A stretch of 64,000 nucleotides of DNA from Jeongeupia chitinilytica (GTDB taxonomy: Bacteria > Pseudomonadota > Gammaproteobacteria > Burkholderiales > Chitinibacteraceae): positions 124,412-188,411 of the forward strand of contig NZ_BMYO01000003.1 in NCBI RefSeq assembly GCF_014652315.1. The letters run 5' to 3'. The notes under the pieces were generated by a model that had not been told where the DNA came from, made no database searches, and was given only the letters and a program-made list of their open reading frames with translations. Below, piece by piece: positions 1 to 9,416 of this stretch. Numbering within the stretch: position 1 is the first letter of the stretch; each line of letters begins with the position of its first letter. Both the position numbers and the translations under genes were made by a program.

Positions 1-548
1 GGCTCAAGGCCAAATGGCTGCTGGCCCGCGGCGGCAATGTCAATGCCTTGCTGGGTTGGGCGGTGTTGTTGCCGGCGGGGCTGGCAATGGTGGTCCTGCG
101 CCAGGGGGGCATGGGCGGATGGGTGTTGCTCATCGTGATGGCCATCGCCTGGGTGGCCGATACAGGGGCCTACTTCAGCGGAAAGGCGTTCGGACGCCAC
201 AAGCTTGCGCCCGGCATCAGTCCCGGCAAGAGCTGGGAAGGCGTGTTTGGCGGCTTGGTCGGTGTTGGCATCTATGCGCTGCTGGTGCCCAAGACGCCGT
301 TCGTTGGCGGTGACGCCGTTCCATCCGTGGTCTGGGTGCTTGTAGCGCTGCTGCTGACGGCACTTAGTGTCATTGGTGACCTGCTGGAGTCGCTGTTCAA
401 GCGCCAGATCGGACTCAAGGACAGCAGTCAGTTGCTGCCCGGGCATGGTGGCGTACTGGACCGTATCGATAGTCTGCTGGCAATCCTGCCGGTTGCCGCG
501 GCGATCTACCTTTCCTATTTGTTGTTCCATCTCGTGCCAGGGCAATAG
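1..548 (+). CDS. cdsA: Phosphatidate cytidylyltransferase CdsA (5' end outside window)
   Basis: This inner-membrane enzyme makes CDP-diacylglycerol from CTP and phosphatidic acid, the precursor of the major phospholipids. Only the C-terminal part is present: the reading frame is open from the first bases (frame of base 3) to TAG at 546-548. The CDP-alcohol cytidylyltransferase signature is near the C-terminus, with the cores SLFKRQIGLKD and PGHGGVLDRID, and there are several hydrophobic membrane segments. It lies 18 nt upstream of dxr, as is common in proteobacteria. The identity is firm; the start lies outside the window. Confidence 0.95.
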   Translation, partial: LKAKWLLARGGNVNALLGWAVLLPAGLAMVVLRQGGMGGWVLLIVMAIAWVADTGAYFSGKAFGRHKLAPGISPGKSWEGVFGGLVGVGIYALLVPKTPFVGGDAVPSVVWVLVALLLTALSVIGDLLESLFKRQIGLKDSSQLLPGHGGVLDRIDSLLAILPVAAAIYLSYLLFHLVPGQ

Positions 549-566
549 TCCCGGCGAGGCTGAATC

Positions 567-1766
567 ATGGCTCCACAAGTTCTGACCGTCCTCGGTTCGA
601 CCGGCAGCATCGGCGTAAGTACCCTCGACGTCGTCGCGCGCCATCCCGAGCGCTTTCGCGTTTATGCACTGACCGGTGCAACTCAGCTCGACAAACTGCA
701 CGCTCAGTGCCTGACGTTTGCACCTCGTTACGCCGTTGTGCTCGACGAATCGGCTGCCGACACCTTGCGCGCCAGCCTGCTGGCGTCGGGAAGCGAGACC
801 GAAGTCCTGTGCGGGGAGTCTGCCCTCGAAGCTGTGGCCAGCGATCCGGCAGTGACGATGGTGATGGCCGCCATTGTCGGTGCTGCAGGCATGAAGCCGA
901 CGCTGGCGGCTGCGCGCGCCGGAAAGCGGGTCCTGCTCGCCAACAAGGAAACGCTGGTGCTTGCCGGCCGTCTGTTCATGGACGAAGTGGTCCGCTGCGG
1001 TGCAACGCTGTTGCCGATCGATAGTGAACACAACGCAATTTTCCAGGTGTTGCCACGCCCTTATCGGGAAGAGCCCTATGCGGGTAGCTTGCGAGGTGCG
1101 GGCGTCAAACGGATCTTGCTTACCGCGTCCGGCGGGCCGTTCCGCACGCGTCCGCTCGAGACGCTCGCACAAGTGACACCCGAAGAGGCAGTCAAGCATC
1201 CGAACTGGTCGATGGGGCGCAAGATTTCGGTCGACTCCGCTTCAATGATGAACAAGGGGCTCGAGGTCATCGAGGCGCATTGGCTGTTCAATGCCGGCGT
1301 TGACGATATCGCCGTCGTCGTTCATCCGCAGAGCATCGTGCATTCGATGGTCGAATACGTCGATGGTTCTGTGCTCGCGCAGCTGGGGGCGCCGGACATG
1401 CGTACGCCGATTGCGTACGGCATGGCTTATCCGGAGCGCGTCGAGTCCGGTGTCACCTCGCTCGACCTGTTCAGTGTCGGGCGGCTGGATTTCGAGGCGC
1501 CGGATTTTGCCCGCTTTCCCTGTCTGCGGCTGGCGTTCGACGCGTTGCGCGCCGGTGGCGCCGCGACGGCAGTGCTGAATGCGGCGAATGAAGTGGCCGT
1601 TGCCGCTTTCCTTGATCGCAGGCTTGGGTATGCCGGCATTCCGGCGTTGATCGAAGCGGTCCTCGCCGATTGTGTTGGTCAGGTGCACGCGAACAGTATC
1701 GATACGCTGATGGAGGCCGATGGCCTGGCTCGCGAGCGTTCGCAGGCCTGGTTGAGTCGCCACTGA
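567..1766 (+). CDS. dxr: 1-deoxy-D-xylulose 5-phosphate reductoisomerase
   Basis: Dxr (IspC) converts DXP to 2-C-methyl-D-erythritol 4-phosphate with NADPH, the committed step of the MEP isoprenoid pathway, in the cytosol. The 399-aa length matches the family. Visible motifs are the NADPH-binding GSTGSIG at residues 10-16, the metal/substrate motif SEHNAIFQ at 153-160, and the SASMMNKGLEVIEA loop near 224-237. ATG at 567 follows cdsA closely, and rseP begins 2 nt after the stop, so cdsA-dxr-rseP are probably co-transcribed. Confidence 0.97.
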   Translation: MAPQVLTVLGSTGSIGVSTLDVVARHPERFRVYALTGATQLDKLHAQCLTFAPRYAVVLDESAADTLRASLLASGSETEVLCGESALEAVASDPAVTMVMAAIVGAAGMKPTLAAARAGKRVLLANKETLVLAGRLFMDEVVRCGATLLPIDSEHNAIFQVLPRPYREEPYAGSLRGAGVKRILLTASGGPFRTRPLETLAQVTPEEAVKHPNWSMGRKISVDSASMMNKGLEVIEAHWLFNAGVDDIAVVVHPQSIVHSMVEYVDGSVLAQLGAPDMRTPIAYGMAYPERVESGVTSLDLFSVGRLDFEAPDFARFPCLRLAFDALRAGGAATAVLNAANEVAVAAFLDRRLGYAGIPALIEAVLADCVGQVHANSIDTLMEADGLARERSQAWLSRH

Positions 1767-1768
1767 CA

Positions 1769-3112
1769 ATGCTGCTCACCATACTGGCCTTTGTCGTTAC
1801 GCTGGGTGTGCTCGTTACGGTGCACGAGTGGGGGCACTACTGGGTGGCCCGCCGCTGCGGCGTCAAGGTGCTGACCTTTTCGATCGGTTTTGGCAAGCCA
1901 CTGCTGCGTTGGCGACGGGGCGACGAACAGTGGCAGCTGGCCGCCATTCCGCTCGGCGGGTTTGTCCGGATGCTCGACGAGCGCGAGGCGCCGGTATCGT
2001 CCGGCGAAATGTCGCAGGCGTTCAATCGTCAGCACCCGCTCAAGAAAATTCTGATTGTCGTTGCTGGGCCGCTCGCCAATCTCGTTCTCGCGATGCTGCT
2101 GTATGCAGGGCTTTACGTTCATGGTGTCGACGCCATCCGGCCGATTGCCGGGCAGGTGACACCTGCCTCGATTGCCGACCGGGCCGGATTCCGTCCGGGT
2201 GACGAGATCGTGTCGATTGCCGATCGACCGGTGGCCAGTTGGGATGAGGCGTTCGTTGCCTTGCTCGACGTGGCAGGAAGTGCGGTGCCGGCGAGGGTCG
2301 AAGTGCGGGATGCCGATGCGCGTGTCGTCGAGCGGCTGCTGCCGCTGGCGGAGTTGGGGCGAGAGGTTTACGAGCCGCGACTGCTGATTCGTCTCGGGTT
2401 CACGCCGTATCCATTGACGACCGTGATTGCCCGTGTCGAACCGGAGAGCGCTGCGGCGAAAGCCGGCTTGCGAGCGGGGGACGCCATCGTTTCACTCGAT
2501 GGCCAGGTGCTGCGGCAATGGTCGAGTCTTCAGGCCGCCCTGCAGCGAGGCCCCATCCCTTTGGATCTTGTTGTTCGGCGCGACGGGGTTGAGCGCTCGA
2601 TCGTTGTCACGCCGGCTGCGGTCGACGTGCAGGGGCATCGCATAGGTCGGCTTGGACTCGAGCCGACGATCGACGAACAGCTGTGGCAGAAGTACCAGGT
2701 GCGCTTGCAGTATCCGCCAGTGCAAGCATTGTCGGCTGCCGTGGACAAAATCGTGATCCAGACCCGACTGACGCTGGCGATGTTTGGCCGGATGATTGTC
2801 GGCAAGGCATCGCTCGATCAAGTCAGTGGTCCGCTGACCATTGCAACCTATGCCGGTGAAAGCGCCCGGCTGGGGCTGGGCAACTTCATTGAATACCTCG
2901 CGCTGATCAGCCTGAGCCTTGCAGTGCTGAACCTGCTACCAGTGCCGCTGCTGGACGGCGGCCATTTGTTGTATCATGTCGTCGAACTTTTGACCGGCCG
3001 GCCCGTATCGCCGCAGGTCGAGGCAATCGGGCAACGTATCGGTTTGACCCTTTTGCTCGCCTTGATGGCGCTCGCGCTGTTCAACGACATCCACCGACTT
3101 TTCCTGGGCTGA
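1769..3112 (+). CDS. rseP: RIP metalloprotease RseP (site-2 protease)
   Basis: RseP is a zinc intramembrane protease that cuts RseA-type anti-sigma factors and remnant signal peptides. The 447-aa protein has the zinc motif HEWGH at residues 19-23 in the first membrane helix, two PDZ-like regions between about 110 and 300, and the third zinc ligand in NLLPVPLLDGG near residue 390. ATG 1769 is chosen because the protein then begins with the canonical hydrophobic helix. An upstream in-frame ATG lies inside dxr and would add unrelated sequence. bamA follows after 22 nt, the usual betaproteobacterial order. Confidence 0.96.
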   Translation: MLLTILAFVVTLGVLVTVHEWGHYWVARRCGVKVLTFSIGFGKPLLRWRRGDEQWQLAAIPLGGFVRMLDEREAPVSSGEMSQAFNRQHPLKKILIVVAGPLANLVLAMLLYAGLYVHGVDAIRPIAGQVTPASIADRAGFRPGDEIVSIADRPVASWDEAFVALLDVAGSAVPARVEVRDADARVVERLLPLAELGREVYEPRLLIRLGFTPYPLTTVIARVEPESAAAKAGLRAGDAIVSLDGQVLRQWSSLQAALQRGPIPLDLVVRRDGVERSIVVTPAAVDVQGHRIGRLGLEPTIDEQLWQKYQVRLQYPPVQALSAAVDKIVIQTRLTLAMFGRMIVGKASLDQVSGPLTIATYAGESARLGLGNFIEYLALISLSLAVLNLLPVPLLDGGHLLYHVVELLTGRPVSPQVEAIGQRIGLTLLLALMALALFNDIHRLFLG

Positions 3113-3134
3113 TCGAGCCAGCATCCGACCGACA

Positions 3135-5420
3135 ATGACATTGAAACCGCTTCATCTGCTGCTTGCTGCAGCACTGGGCTCGGCAAGCGTTGCCGCGCAT
3201 GCCGTGGCACCGTTCGTGATCAAGGACATCCGGGTTGAAGGCCTGCAACGGACCGATCCCGGTACCGTGTTCAGCTATCTGCCCGTCAAGGTAGGCGATC
3301 GATTCGACGACAGCCGTGCAACCGAGTCGATCAAGTCGCTGTTTGCCACCGGCTTCTTCAACGATGTCCGCGTCGAAACGGATGGCAGCGTACTGATCGT
3401 TACGGTTGAAGAACGCCCGACGATCGCGCAAATCAACATCAACGGCTCCAAGCTGCTTGAGAAGGACCAGATCAAAACCGCGCTGAAGGGCCAGAACTTC
3501 GCCGAGGGGCGGATTTTCGACCAGGCCGTGCTTGATGCTGGCGTCAACGAACTCAAGCAGCAGTACTACTCGCGCGGCCGCTACTCGGTCATCATCAAAA
3601 CGACGATCACCAAGCTCGAGCGCAACCGCGTCGGTGTGCAGTTCGACATTTCCGAGGGTGAAGTCGCCCGCATCCAGCAGATCAACGTCGTTGGCAACAA
3701 GGCTTTTTCTCACGGTGACATCGGCGACCTGTTCTCGCTGACGACCCCGAACTGGATGTCCTGGTATACCAAGACCGACCAGTATTCGAAGCAGGCGCTC
3801 AGCGCCGACCTCGAGAAGCTGCGTTCGTACTATCTCGATCGCGGTTACCTCGAGTTCAATATCGACTCCACCCAGGTGGCCATCTCCGAAAGCCGCGAGG
3901 ACATGTTCCTGACGGTCAATGTGAGCGAGGGCGACAAGTTTACCGTCAGCGATATCAAGCTGGTCGGCGATACCGTCGTGCCGCGCGAGGATGTCGAAAA
4001 GCTGATCGAGCTGAAGGCTGGCGACGTGTTCTCGCGTGAAAAGCTCAACAAAACGACTTCGGCCATTTCGGATCTGCTTGGCAACGAGGGCTACGCGTTT
4101 GCAAACGTCAATGCTGTGCCGGAAATCGACAAGGACAAGCACACGGTTGCGTTTACCTTGTACGTTGATCCGGGTCGCAAGGTCTACGTTCGGCGCATCA
4201 ACATCAGTGGCAACAATCTGACGCGTGACGAGGTGATTCGCCGCGAGCTGCGGCAACTCGAGTCGGCGCAGTATGACGGCGCAAAGGTCAAGCGCTCGAA
4301 GCAGCGGCTGAACCAGCTCGGCTACTTCAACGAAGTCACCATTGATACACCGATCGTTCCCGAGGCGACGGATCAGGTGGACATGAACGTCCACGTGACC
4401 GAGCAGAAGACCGGTTCGTTCAACATCGGTGCCGGCTACGGCCAATCGGAAGGTGTCGTTGTTATTTTGTCGCTCTCGCAGAGCAACTTCCTCGGTAGCG
4501 GCAAGCAGTTCACAGCCGAAATCAACACCAGCCAATCGAACAAGGTTTACTCGCTGGCGCTGACCAATCCGTATGCGACGGCGGACGGTGTGTCGCTGGG
4601 CTGGAACGTTTATCAGCGTGAAACGGACGCATCAGACCTCGATATCGGTGATTACGCGACTTCGTCGTATGGCGCCGGCATGTCGATGGGTTTTCCGGTG
4701 TCCGAAACCAACCGGATCAATTTTGGCCTCAATTACGAGCACCTTGAGCTGATTACCAACGACGGATCCCCGGGGTATATCAAGGATTTCGTCGCGGAAA
4801 ACGGCAATCAATACAATAACTATCCGCTGAGCATGTCGTGGGCCCGGGATACGCGGGATAGTGGCTCCTATCCGACCAAGGGCTGGTATACGCGTGTTGC
4901 CGGCGATATTTCGCTTCCGTTTTCCGATCTGGATTATTACAAAATCCAGGGGCAGAGCCAGTTGTTCATTCCGCTGTCAAGTGAATTCACCTTGATGTGG
5001 AACCTTGAGGCCGGGTACGGTGATTCGTACGGTTCCAATACCTACCCGTTCTACAAGAACTTCTATGTCGGCGGCGTTAACACGGTTCGTGGCTTCAAGT
5101 ACGGCACGATCGGCCCCAAGGACGAAGACGGAAACGGTATCGGCGGTACACGCAAACTGGTCAGCAACGTCGAGTTCCTGTTCCCCATGCCCGGCGTGAA
5201 GAACGACAAGTCAATGCGATTGTCGGTTTTCGCCGATGCAGGCGATGCCTGGGGCGAAGGGGAAGATATCGATTTTGCCACCATGCGATATTCGGTCGGC
5301 GCTGCCTTCACTTGGATTTCGCCAGTTGGTCCGCTCAAGTTGGTCTACGCGGTGCCGCTGAAGTCGGAAGAAGGGGATCAAATCGAACGCTTCCAGTTCC
5401 AGCTTGGCAAGGTGTTCTAA
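3135..5420 (+). CDS. bamA: Outer membrane assembly factor BamA
   Basis: BamA is the essential Omp85 channel that inserts beta-barrel proteins into the outer membrane. The 761-aa precursor begins with a signal peptide ending around AHAVA. POTRA repeats fill about residues 25-420, where recurrent I.V.GN and GD.F.....L elements are visible. A C-terminal 16-strand barrel region follows and ends in the aromatic KVF typical of outer-membrane barrels. The VRGF motif characteristic of Omp85 proteins is present in the barrel. It sits between rseP and skp, so protease, insertase and chaperone are encoded together. Confidence 0.97.
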   Translation: MTLKPLHLLLAAALGSASVAAHAVAPFVIKDIRVEGLQRTDPGTVFSYLPVKVGDRFDDSRATESIKSLFATGFFNDVRVETDGSVLIVTVEERPTIAQININGSKLLEKDQIKTALKGQNFAEGRIFDQAVLDAGVNELKQQYYSRGRYSVIIKTTITKLERNRVGVQFDISEGEVARIQQINVVGNKAFSHGDIGDLFSLTTPNWMSWYTKTDQYSKQALSADLEKLRSYYLDRGYLEFNIDSTQVAISESREDMFLTVNVSEGDKFTVSDIKLVGDTVVPREDVEKLIELKAGDVFSREKLNKTTSAISDLLGNEGYAFANVNAVPEIDKDKHTVAFTLYVDPGRKVYVRRINISGNNLTRDEVIRRELRQLESAQYDGAKVKRSKQRLNQLGYFNEVTIDTPIVPEATDQVDMNVHVTEQKTGSFNIGAGYGQSEGVVVILSLSQSNFLGSGKQFTAEINTSQSNKVYSLALTNPYATADGVSLGWNVYQRETDASDLDIGDYATSSYGAGMSMGFPVSETNRINFGLNYEHLELITNDGSPGYIKDFVAENGNQYNNYPLSMSWARDTRDSGSYPTKGWYTRVAGDISLPFSDLDYYKIQGQSQLFIPLSSEFTLMWNLEAGYGDSYGSNTYPFYKNFYVGGVNTVRGFKYGTIGPKDEDGNGIGGTRKLVSNVEFLFPMPGVKNDKSMRLSVFADAGDAWGEGEDIDFATMRYSVGAAFTWISPVGPLKLVYAVPLKSEEGDQIERFQFQLGKVF

Positions 5421-5436
5421 GTTGCGAGGTAACGGT

Positions 5437-5928
5437 ATGAAGCGATATGCAGGATGGCTGCTTGGTGCTGTGCTGCTGACGAGCGCATCGGCATGGGCTG
5501 CGGAAATGAAAATCGGCTTCGTCGATACCGACCGCATCCTGCGCGAATCGGCGCCGGCGCAAAAGGCGGGGAAAAAGCTCGAGAAGGAGTTCGATCTTCG
5601 TCGCCAGGAGTTGCAGCGGCTTTCCGCGCAGGGCAAGAATCTTCAGGCGCAGATGGACAGACCCGGGGTGTCGGAGTCGGACCGCAAAGCGAAGGAACGC
5701 GACCTGATTCGTCTGAATCAGGATTTCCAGCGTATGCAGCGTGAACTCAACGAAGACCTCAATACGCGCCGCAATGAAGAACTTGCCGGCATCCAGGAAC
5801 GCGTCAATGGCGCGATTCAACAGATCGCCAATAACGAGAAGTACGACCTGATCCTGCAGGAAGCGGCATGGCGCAATCCGCGCATCGACATCACCGACAA
5901 GGTGTTGCGACTGCTGTCGGAGAAGTGA
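5437..5928 (+). CDS. skp: Periplasmic chaperone Skp/OmpH
   Basis: Skp carries unfolded outer-membrane proteins through the periplasm to BamA. The 163-aa precursor has a clear signal peptide (cleavage near SAWAAE), then KIGFVDTDRIL and a long charged coiled-coil region (about residues 45-125) typical of the tentacle arms, and a hydrophobic C-terminal strand. ATG 5437 puts the signal peptide at the N-terminus. Its stop overlaps the lpxD start by 1 nt (TGATG), implying translational coupling. Confidence 0.94.
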   Translation: MKRYAGWLLGAVLLTSASAWAAEMKIGFVDTDRILRESAPAQKAGKKLEKEFDLRRQELQRLSAQGKNLQAQMDRPGVSESDRKAKERDLIRLNQDFQRMQRELNEDLNTRRNEELAGIQERVNGAIQQIANNEKYDLILQEAAWRNPRIDITDKVLRLLSEK

Positions 5929-6974
5929 TGCCGGCCCCAATCAGGATCTCGACGCTGGCGGCGCGTTTCGGCGCCTCCGCGCATGGTGAAGACGTTCTTG
6001 TGGTGCGTGTGGCCTCGCTGGAGTCGGCGGGGCCGGATGCGCTGACGTTTCTGGCCAATCCCCGCTTCAAGCCACTGCTTGAAAGCAGTGCTGCGGGTGT
6101 GGTGGTCGTACGGGCGACCGATGCGGTGGGCTTGCGACGCCCGCATGTCATTGCCAAGGATCCCTATCTCTTTTATGCCCAAGCGGCGCAACTCCTGTAT
6201 CCGCAGCGAACCGCGAATCCGGGCATTCATTCGAGCGCCTGCGTCGATCCGAGTGCGCGGGTAAGCGATGCGGCGGAAATCGGCCCGAACGTCGTGATCG
6301 GTGCCGGATCGGTGGTCGGCGCCGGATGCATCATCATGGCCAACAGCTATGTCGGCGCGCGGGTCGAGTTGGGTGACGATGTCTTGTTGCATCCGACCGT
6401 TACGCTGATGGACGACTGCCAGATCGGTAGCCGCGTGATCGTTCATCCGGGGGCGGTACTCGGTGGTGACGGGTTCGGCAATGCCTGGGCAGGCGATCAC
6501 TGGGAAAAGATTCCGCAGGTCGGACGTGTCGTCATTGGCGACGACGTCGAGATTGGTGCCAATACGACCATCGATCGTGGCGCGCTGGAAGACACCGTCA
6601 TCGGTAGCGGGGCAAGGATCGATAACTTGATCCAGATTGCCCACAACGTCGAGATCGGCGCGCACACGGCGCTTGCGGGCTGCGTGGGCATCGCCGGATC
6701 GACGAAAATCGGTGCGCGTTGCCAGATCGGTGGTGCTGCAATGATCAGTGGTCATCTGGAAATCTGCGACGGCGCCGTCGTGTTGGGCGGGACGCTGGTT
6801 GCCAAGTCGATCCGCGAGCCTGGCGCCTACGGTGGGCCGTACCCGATGCAGGCCCACGGAGACTGGGTCAAGAACGCCGCGCAATTGCGCCATCTCGGTG
6901 AATTGGCGCAGCGTGTCAAACAGCTGGAAAAAACAATGGCGAGCCTGAGCGTCGCCACCGGAGAGAATGAATGA
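5928..6974 (+). CDS. lpxD: UDP-3-O-(3-hydroxymyristoyl)glucosamine N-acyltransferase
   Basis: LpxD adds the second hydroxyacyl chain during lipid A synthesis. The 348-aa protein has the short N-terminal uridine-binding domain (about 1-100) and then a left-handed beta-helix of hexapeptide repeats. The catalytic histidine lies in IAHN (His239). A short coiled C-terminal tail rich in Leu/Lys follows, as usual. Start ATG 5928 overlaps skp by 1 nt. The stop overlaps the fabZ start by 4 nt (ATGA). Confidence 0.97.
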   Translation: MPAPIRISTLAARFGASAHGEDVLVVRVASLESAGPDALTFLANPRFKPLLESSAAGVVVVRATDAVGLRRPHVIAKDPYLFYAQAAQLLYPQRTANPGIHSSACVDPSARVSDAAEIGPNVVIGAGSVVGAGCIIMANSYVGARVELGDDVLLHPTVTLMDDCQIGSRVIVHPGAVLGGDGFGNAWAGDHWEKIPQVGRVVIGDDVEIGANTTIDRGALEDTVIGSGARIDNLIQIAHNVEIGAHTALAGCVGIAGSTKIGARCQIGGAAMISGHLEICDGAVVLGGTLVAKSIREPGAYGGPYPMQAHGDWVKNAAQLRHLGELAQRVKQLEKTMASLSVATGENE

Positions 6975-7420
6975 GCCAAGTGATGGATGTACTCGATATC
7001 GTCAAATGCCTGCCGCACCGATACCCATTCCTGCTGGTGGACCGGGTTGTCGAACTCGAGCCGGGCAAGTCGATCAAGGCGATCAAGAACGTCACCGTCA
7101 ACGAGCCGTTCTTTCAGGGGCATTTTCCGCAGTATCCGGTCATGCCGGGCGTGCTGATTCTCGAAGCGCTGGCGCAAGCCGCCGGCGTGCTCTCGTGCAA
7201 AAGCGTGGAAGAAGTGCCGGAGGACTCGCTGTATCTGTTCGCCGGCATCGACAATGCACGCTTCAAGCGGCAGGTGCTGCCGGGTGACCAATTGACGCTG
7301 TGCGTTGAGATCGTTGCGCAAAAGCGCGGCATCTGGAAGTACGCGGCGAAGGCTTATGTGGGCGAAGAGCTCGCTGCCGAAGCCGACCTGATGAGCGCGC
7401 ACCGCGTCATCAAACGTTAA
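6971..7420 (+). CDS. fabZ: 3-hydroxyacyl-ACP dehydratase FabZ
   Basis: FabZ dehydrates 3-hydroxyacyl-ACP in fatty-acid elongation and competes with LpxA/LpxD for hydroxyacyl-ACP. The 149-aa hotdog-fold protein has the active-site helix motif HFPQYPVMPG with His51 and Glu65 as the expected catalytic pair. Its start overlaps lpxD (ATGA). Embedding between lpxD and lpxA is a conserved arrangement that links phospholipid and lipid A supply. Confidence 0.97.
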   Translation: MSQVMDVLDIVKCLPHRYPFLLVDRVVELEPGKSIKAIKNVTVNEPFFQGHFPQYPVMPGVLILEALAQAAGVLSCKSVEEVPEDSLYLFAGIDNARFKRQVLPGDQLTLCVEIVAQKRGIWKYAAKAYVGEELAAEADLMSAHRVIKR

Positions 7421-7441
7421 TTGACCGCTCGGGGAACGTAT

Positions 7442-8218
7442 ATGCCGAAGATCCATCCCGCCGCGCTGGTCGATGCCAGGGCCGAGCTGGCCGACGACGT
7501 CGAGGTCGGTCCGTTCGCGGTGATCGGCCCCGACGTCCGCATCGGCGCCGGCTCGGTGGTCGGTGCCGGTGTGCAGATCGAAGGCGTGACGCGGATCGGT
7601 ACCGGCAATCGTTTCCATCCGCACAGCCACATTGGTTGCGCGCCGCAGGACAAAAAGTACAAAGGCGAGCCGACCGCGCTGGAAATCGGCGACGGCAATA
7701 CGTTCTTCCAGTCGATGACCGTCTCCGTCGGGACAATCCAGGATCGTGGCGTCACCCGGATCGGCAACAACAACTGGTTCATGGCGTATGCGCACATCGG
7801 TCATGATTGCGTCATCGGCGACAACACCATTTTCGCCAATGCCGTAACCCTGGGCGGGCATGTCAATGTCGCCGACTGGGCCATTCTTGGCGGCCTCAGT
7901 GCGATCCATCAGTTCTGCAGCATTGGCGCACACGCCATGGCCGGCGGTGGCTCGATCATTGTTCAGGATTTGCCGCCGTTCGTGATCTGCGAGGGCAATC
8001 GTGCCGTGGCGCGAGGCATCAACAGCGAAGGGCTGAAGCGTCGCGGCTTCAGTGCCGAGGCGATTGCACGGGTCAAGCAGGCTTATCGCCAGCTCTATCG
8101 CCAAGGTCTGCCGTTCGACGAGGCCAGGGCAACGATCGAGGCGGACGCTGCCGCGGCGCCGGAGCTCCAGTGCTTCGTCGACTTTTTCGCCGTGAGCCAG
8201 CGCGGCATCATTCGCTAA
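7442..8218 (+). CDS. lpxA: UDP-N-acetylglucosamine O-acyltransferase LpxA
   Basis: LpxA transfers a 3-hydroxyacyl chain to UDP-GlcNAc, the first lipid A step. The 258-aa protein is a hexapeptide-repeat beta-helix with a C-terminal helical domain (GLKRRGFS onward). The catalytic region AHIGHDC is present, with His121 matching the E. coli active-site histidine and His118 the preceding conserved one. ATG 7442 starts the classic IHPAALVD repeat; an upstream in-frame ATG at 7421 would add seven residues. The usual TI(N/H)RGT segment is replaced here by TVSVGT around residue 93, an oddity in an otherwise standard protein. Confidence 0.95.
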   Translation: MPKIHPAALVDARAELADDVEVGPFAVIGPDVRIGAGSVVGAGVQIEGVTRIGTGNRFHPHSHIGCAPQDKKYKGEPTALEIGDGNTFFQSMTVSVGTIQDRGVTRIGNNNWFMAYAHIGHDCVIGDNTIFANAVTLGGHVNVADWAILGGLSAIHQFCSIGAHAMAGGGSIIVQDLPPFVICEGNRAVARGINSEGLKRRGFSAEAIARVKQAYRQLYRQGLPFDEARATIEADAAAAPELQCFVDFFAVSQRGIIR

Positions 8219-8237
8219 CCCCTTATATGACGAGCCG

Positions 8238-9416
8238 ATGAACGATCGACTCTTTGAAGCCGGACGGCGCGGGCCCCGCATCGCCATTGTGGTGGGCGAG
8301 GCCTCGGGCGACCTGCTCGGATCTCAGCTGATGCACGCGCTCAAGGCCCGACTGCCTGACGCGCAGTTTTCCGGCATCGCCGGTCCGAAAATGATGGCCG
8401 CTGGCGCATACAGCATGGTGCCGATGGAAAGTCTGGCCGTGCGTGGTTACGTCGAGGTGCTCAAGCACCTGCCGCGGCTGATTGGCATTCGCCGGCGTCT
8501 GAAGAAAGCCATTCTTGCCGAGCGGCCCGACTTGCTGATCGGAATCGACGCGCCGGATTTCAATCTGGGTCTGGAGGCCGCCGCCAAGGCTGCCGGCATT
8601 CCGACCGTACACTACGTCGGGCCGTCGGTGTGGGCATGGCGGCCGGAGCGCCTGAAAAAGATCGGCGCAGCAGTGTCGCACATCCTGCTGCTGTTTCCGT
8701 TCGAGGAAGAGATCTATCGCGAGGCCCGGATTCCGGCGACCTACGTCGGTCATCCGCTCGCGGATCTGATGCCGGTGCAGCCGGATCAGGCTGCGCTGCG
8801 CGAGCAACTCGACATCGGCACGACCGGCCCGGTTTTCGCGTTGCTGCCGGGCAGTCGCCAGAACGAGCTGGAAATGCTCGGCGCATTGTTTGTCGAGACG
8901 GCCAAGCGCTTGCACGAGCGTTTTCCCGATGCGACCTTCCTGGTGCCGTTCATTACCCGGGAAACCCGGCTGTATTTCGAGAACGAAATGTGGCGCCAGG
9001 GGGCGCAAACGCTGCCGTTCCGCCTGATGTTCGGGCACGCGCACGAAGCCATGCAGGCGGCGGATGCGATCCTGGTAGCCTCCGGTACGGCGGCGCTGGA
9101 AGCAATGCTGGCCAAGCGGCCGACGGTCGTAACGTACCGGATTACCGATTTCACCTACCGGATGGTGAAAAAGAAATTGCGTCTTCCGTACGTCAGTCTT
9201 CCCAATGTGCTGGAGGGCCGTTTCGTATTGCCGGAACTGATCCAGCACGAGGCGACGGCCGAAAACATCAGTCAGGCGCTCGCCAATCTTGTGGTGGACA
9301 AACGGCTGGCAGGCAAGCTGGCCGAGTGTTTTACCGCGCACCACGAAGCCTTGCGCTGCAATGCCGCCGAACGTGCTGCCGATGCGGTGATCCGGCTTTT
9401 GGGGGTGCGGGCATGA
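8238..9416 (+). CDS. lpxB: Lipid-A-disaccharide synthase
   Basis: LpxB condenses UDP-2,3-diacylglucosamine with lipid X to form the lipid A disaccharide at the inner membrane. The 392-aa GT19 enzyme shows VVGEASGDLLG near the N-terminus, GIDAPDFNLGLE and GPSVWAWRP mid-protein, and LLPGSRQNE with a nucleotide-binding C-terminal half. It starts 19 nt after lpxA and its stop overlaps rnhB by 4 nt (ATGA). Confidence 0.97.
   Translation: MNDRLFEAGRRGPRIAIVVGEASGDLLGSQLMHALKARLPDAQFSGIAGPKMMAAGAYSMVPMESLAVRGYVEVLKHLPRLIGIRRRLKKAILAERPDLLIGIDAPDFNLGLEAAAKAAGIPTVHYVGPSVWAWRPERLKKIGAAVSHILLLFPFEEEIYREARIPATYVGHPLADLMPVQPDQAALREQLDIGTTGPVFALLPGSRQNELEMLGALFVETAKRLHERFPDATFLVPFITRETRLYFENEMWRQGAQTLPFRLMFGHAHEAMQAADAILVASGTAALEAMLAKRPTVVTYRITDFTYRMVKKKLRLPYVSLPNVLEGRFVLPELIQHEATAENISQALANLVVDKRLAGKLAECFTAHHEALRCNAAERAADAVIRLLGVRA

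Noticed and set aside
3081..4535. 484-codon minus-strand frame opposite bamA
   Set aside because: bamA is unambiguous on the + strand; the antisense product has no recognisable motif.
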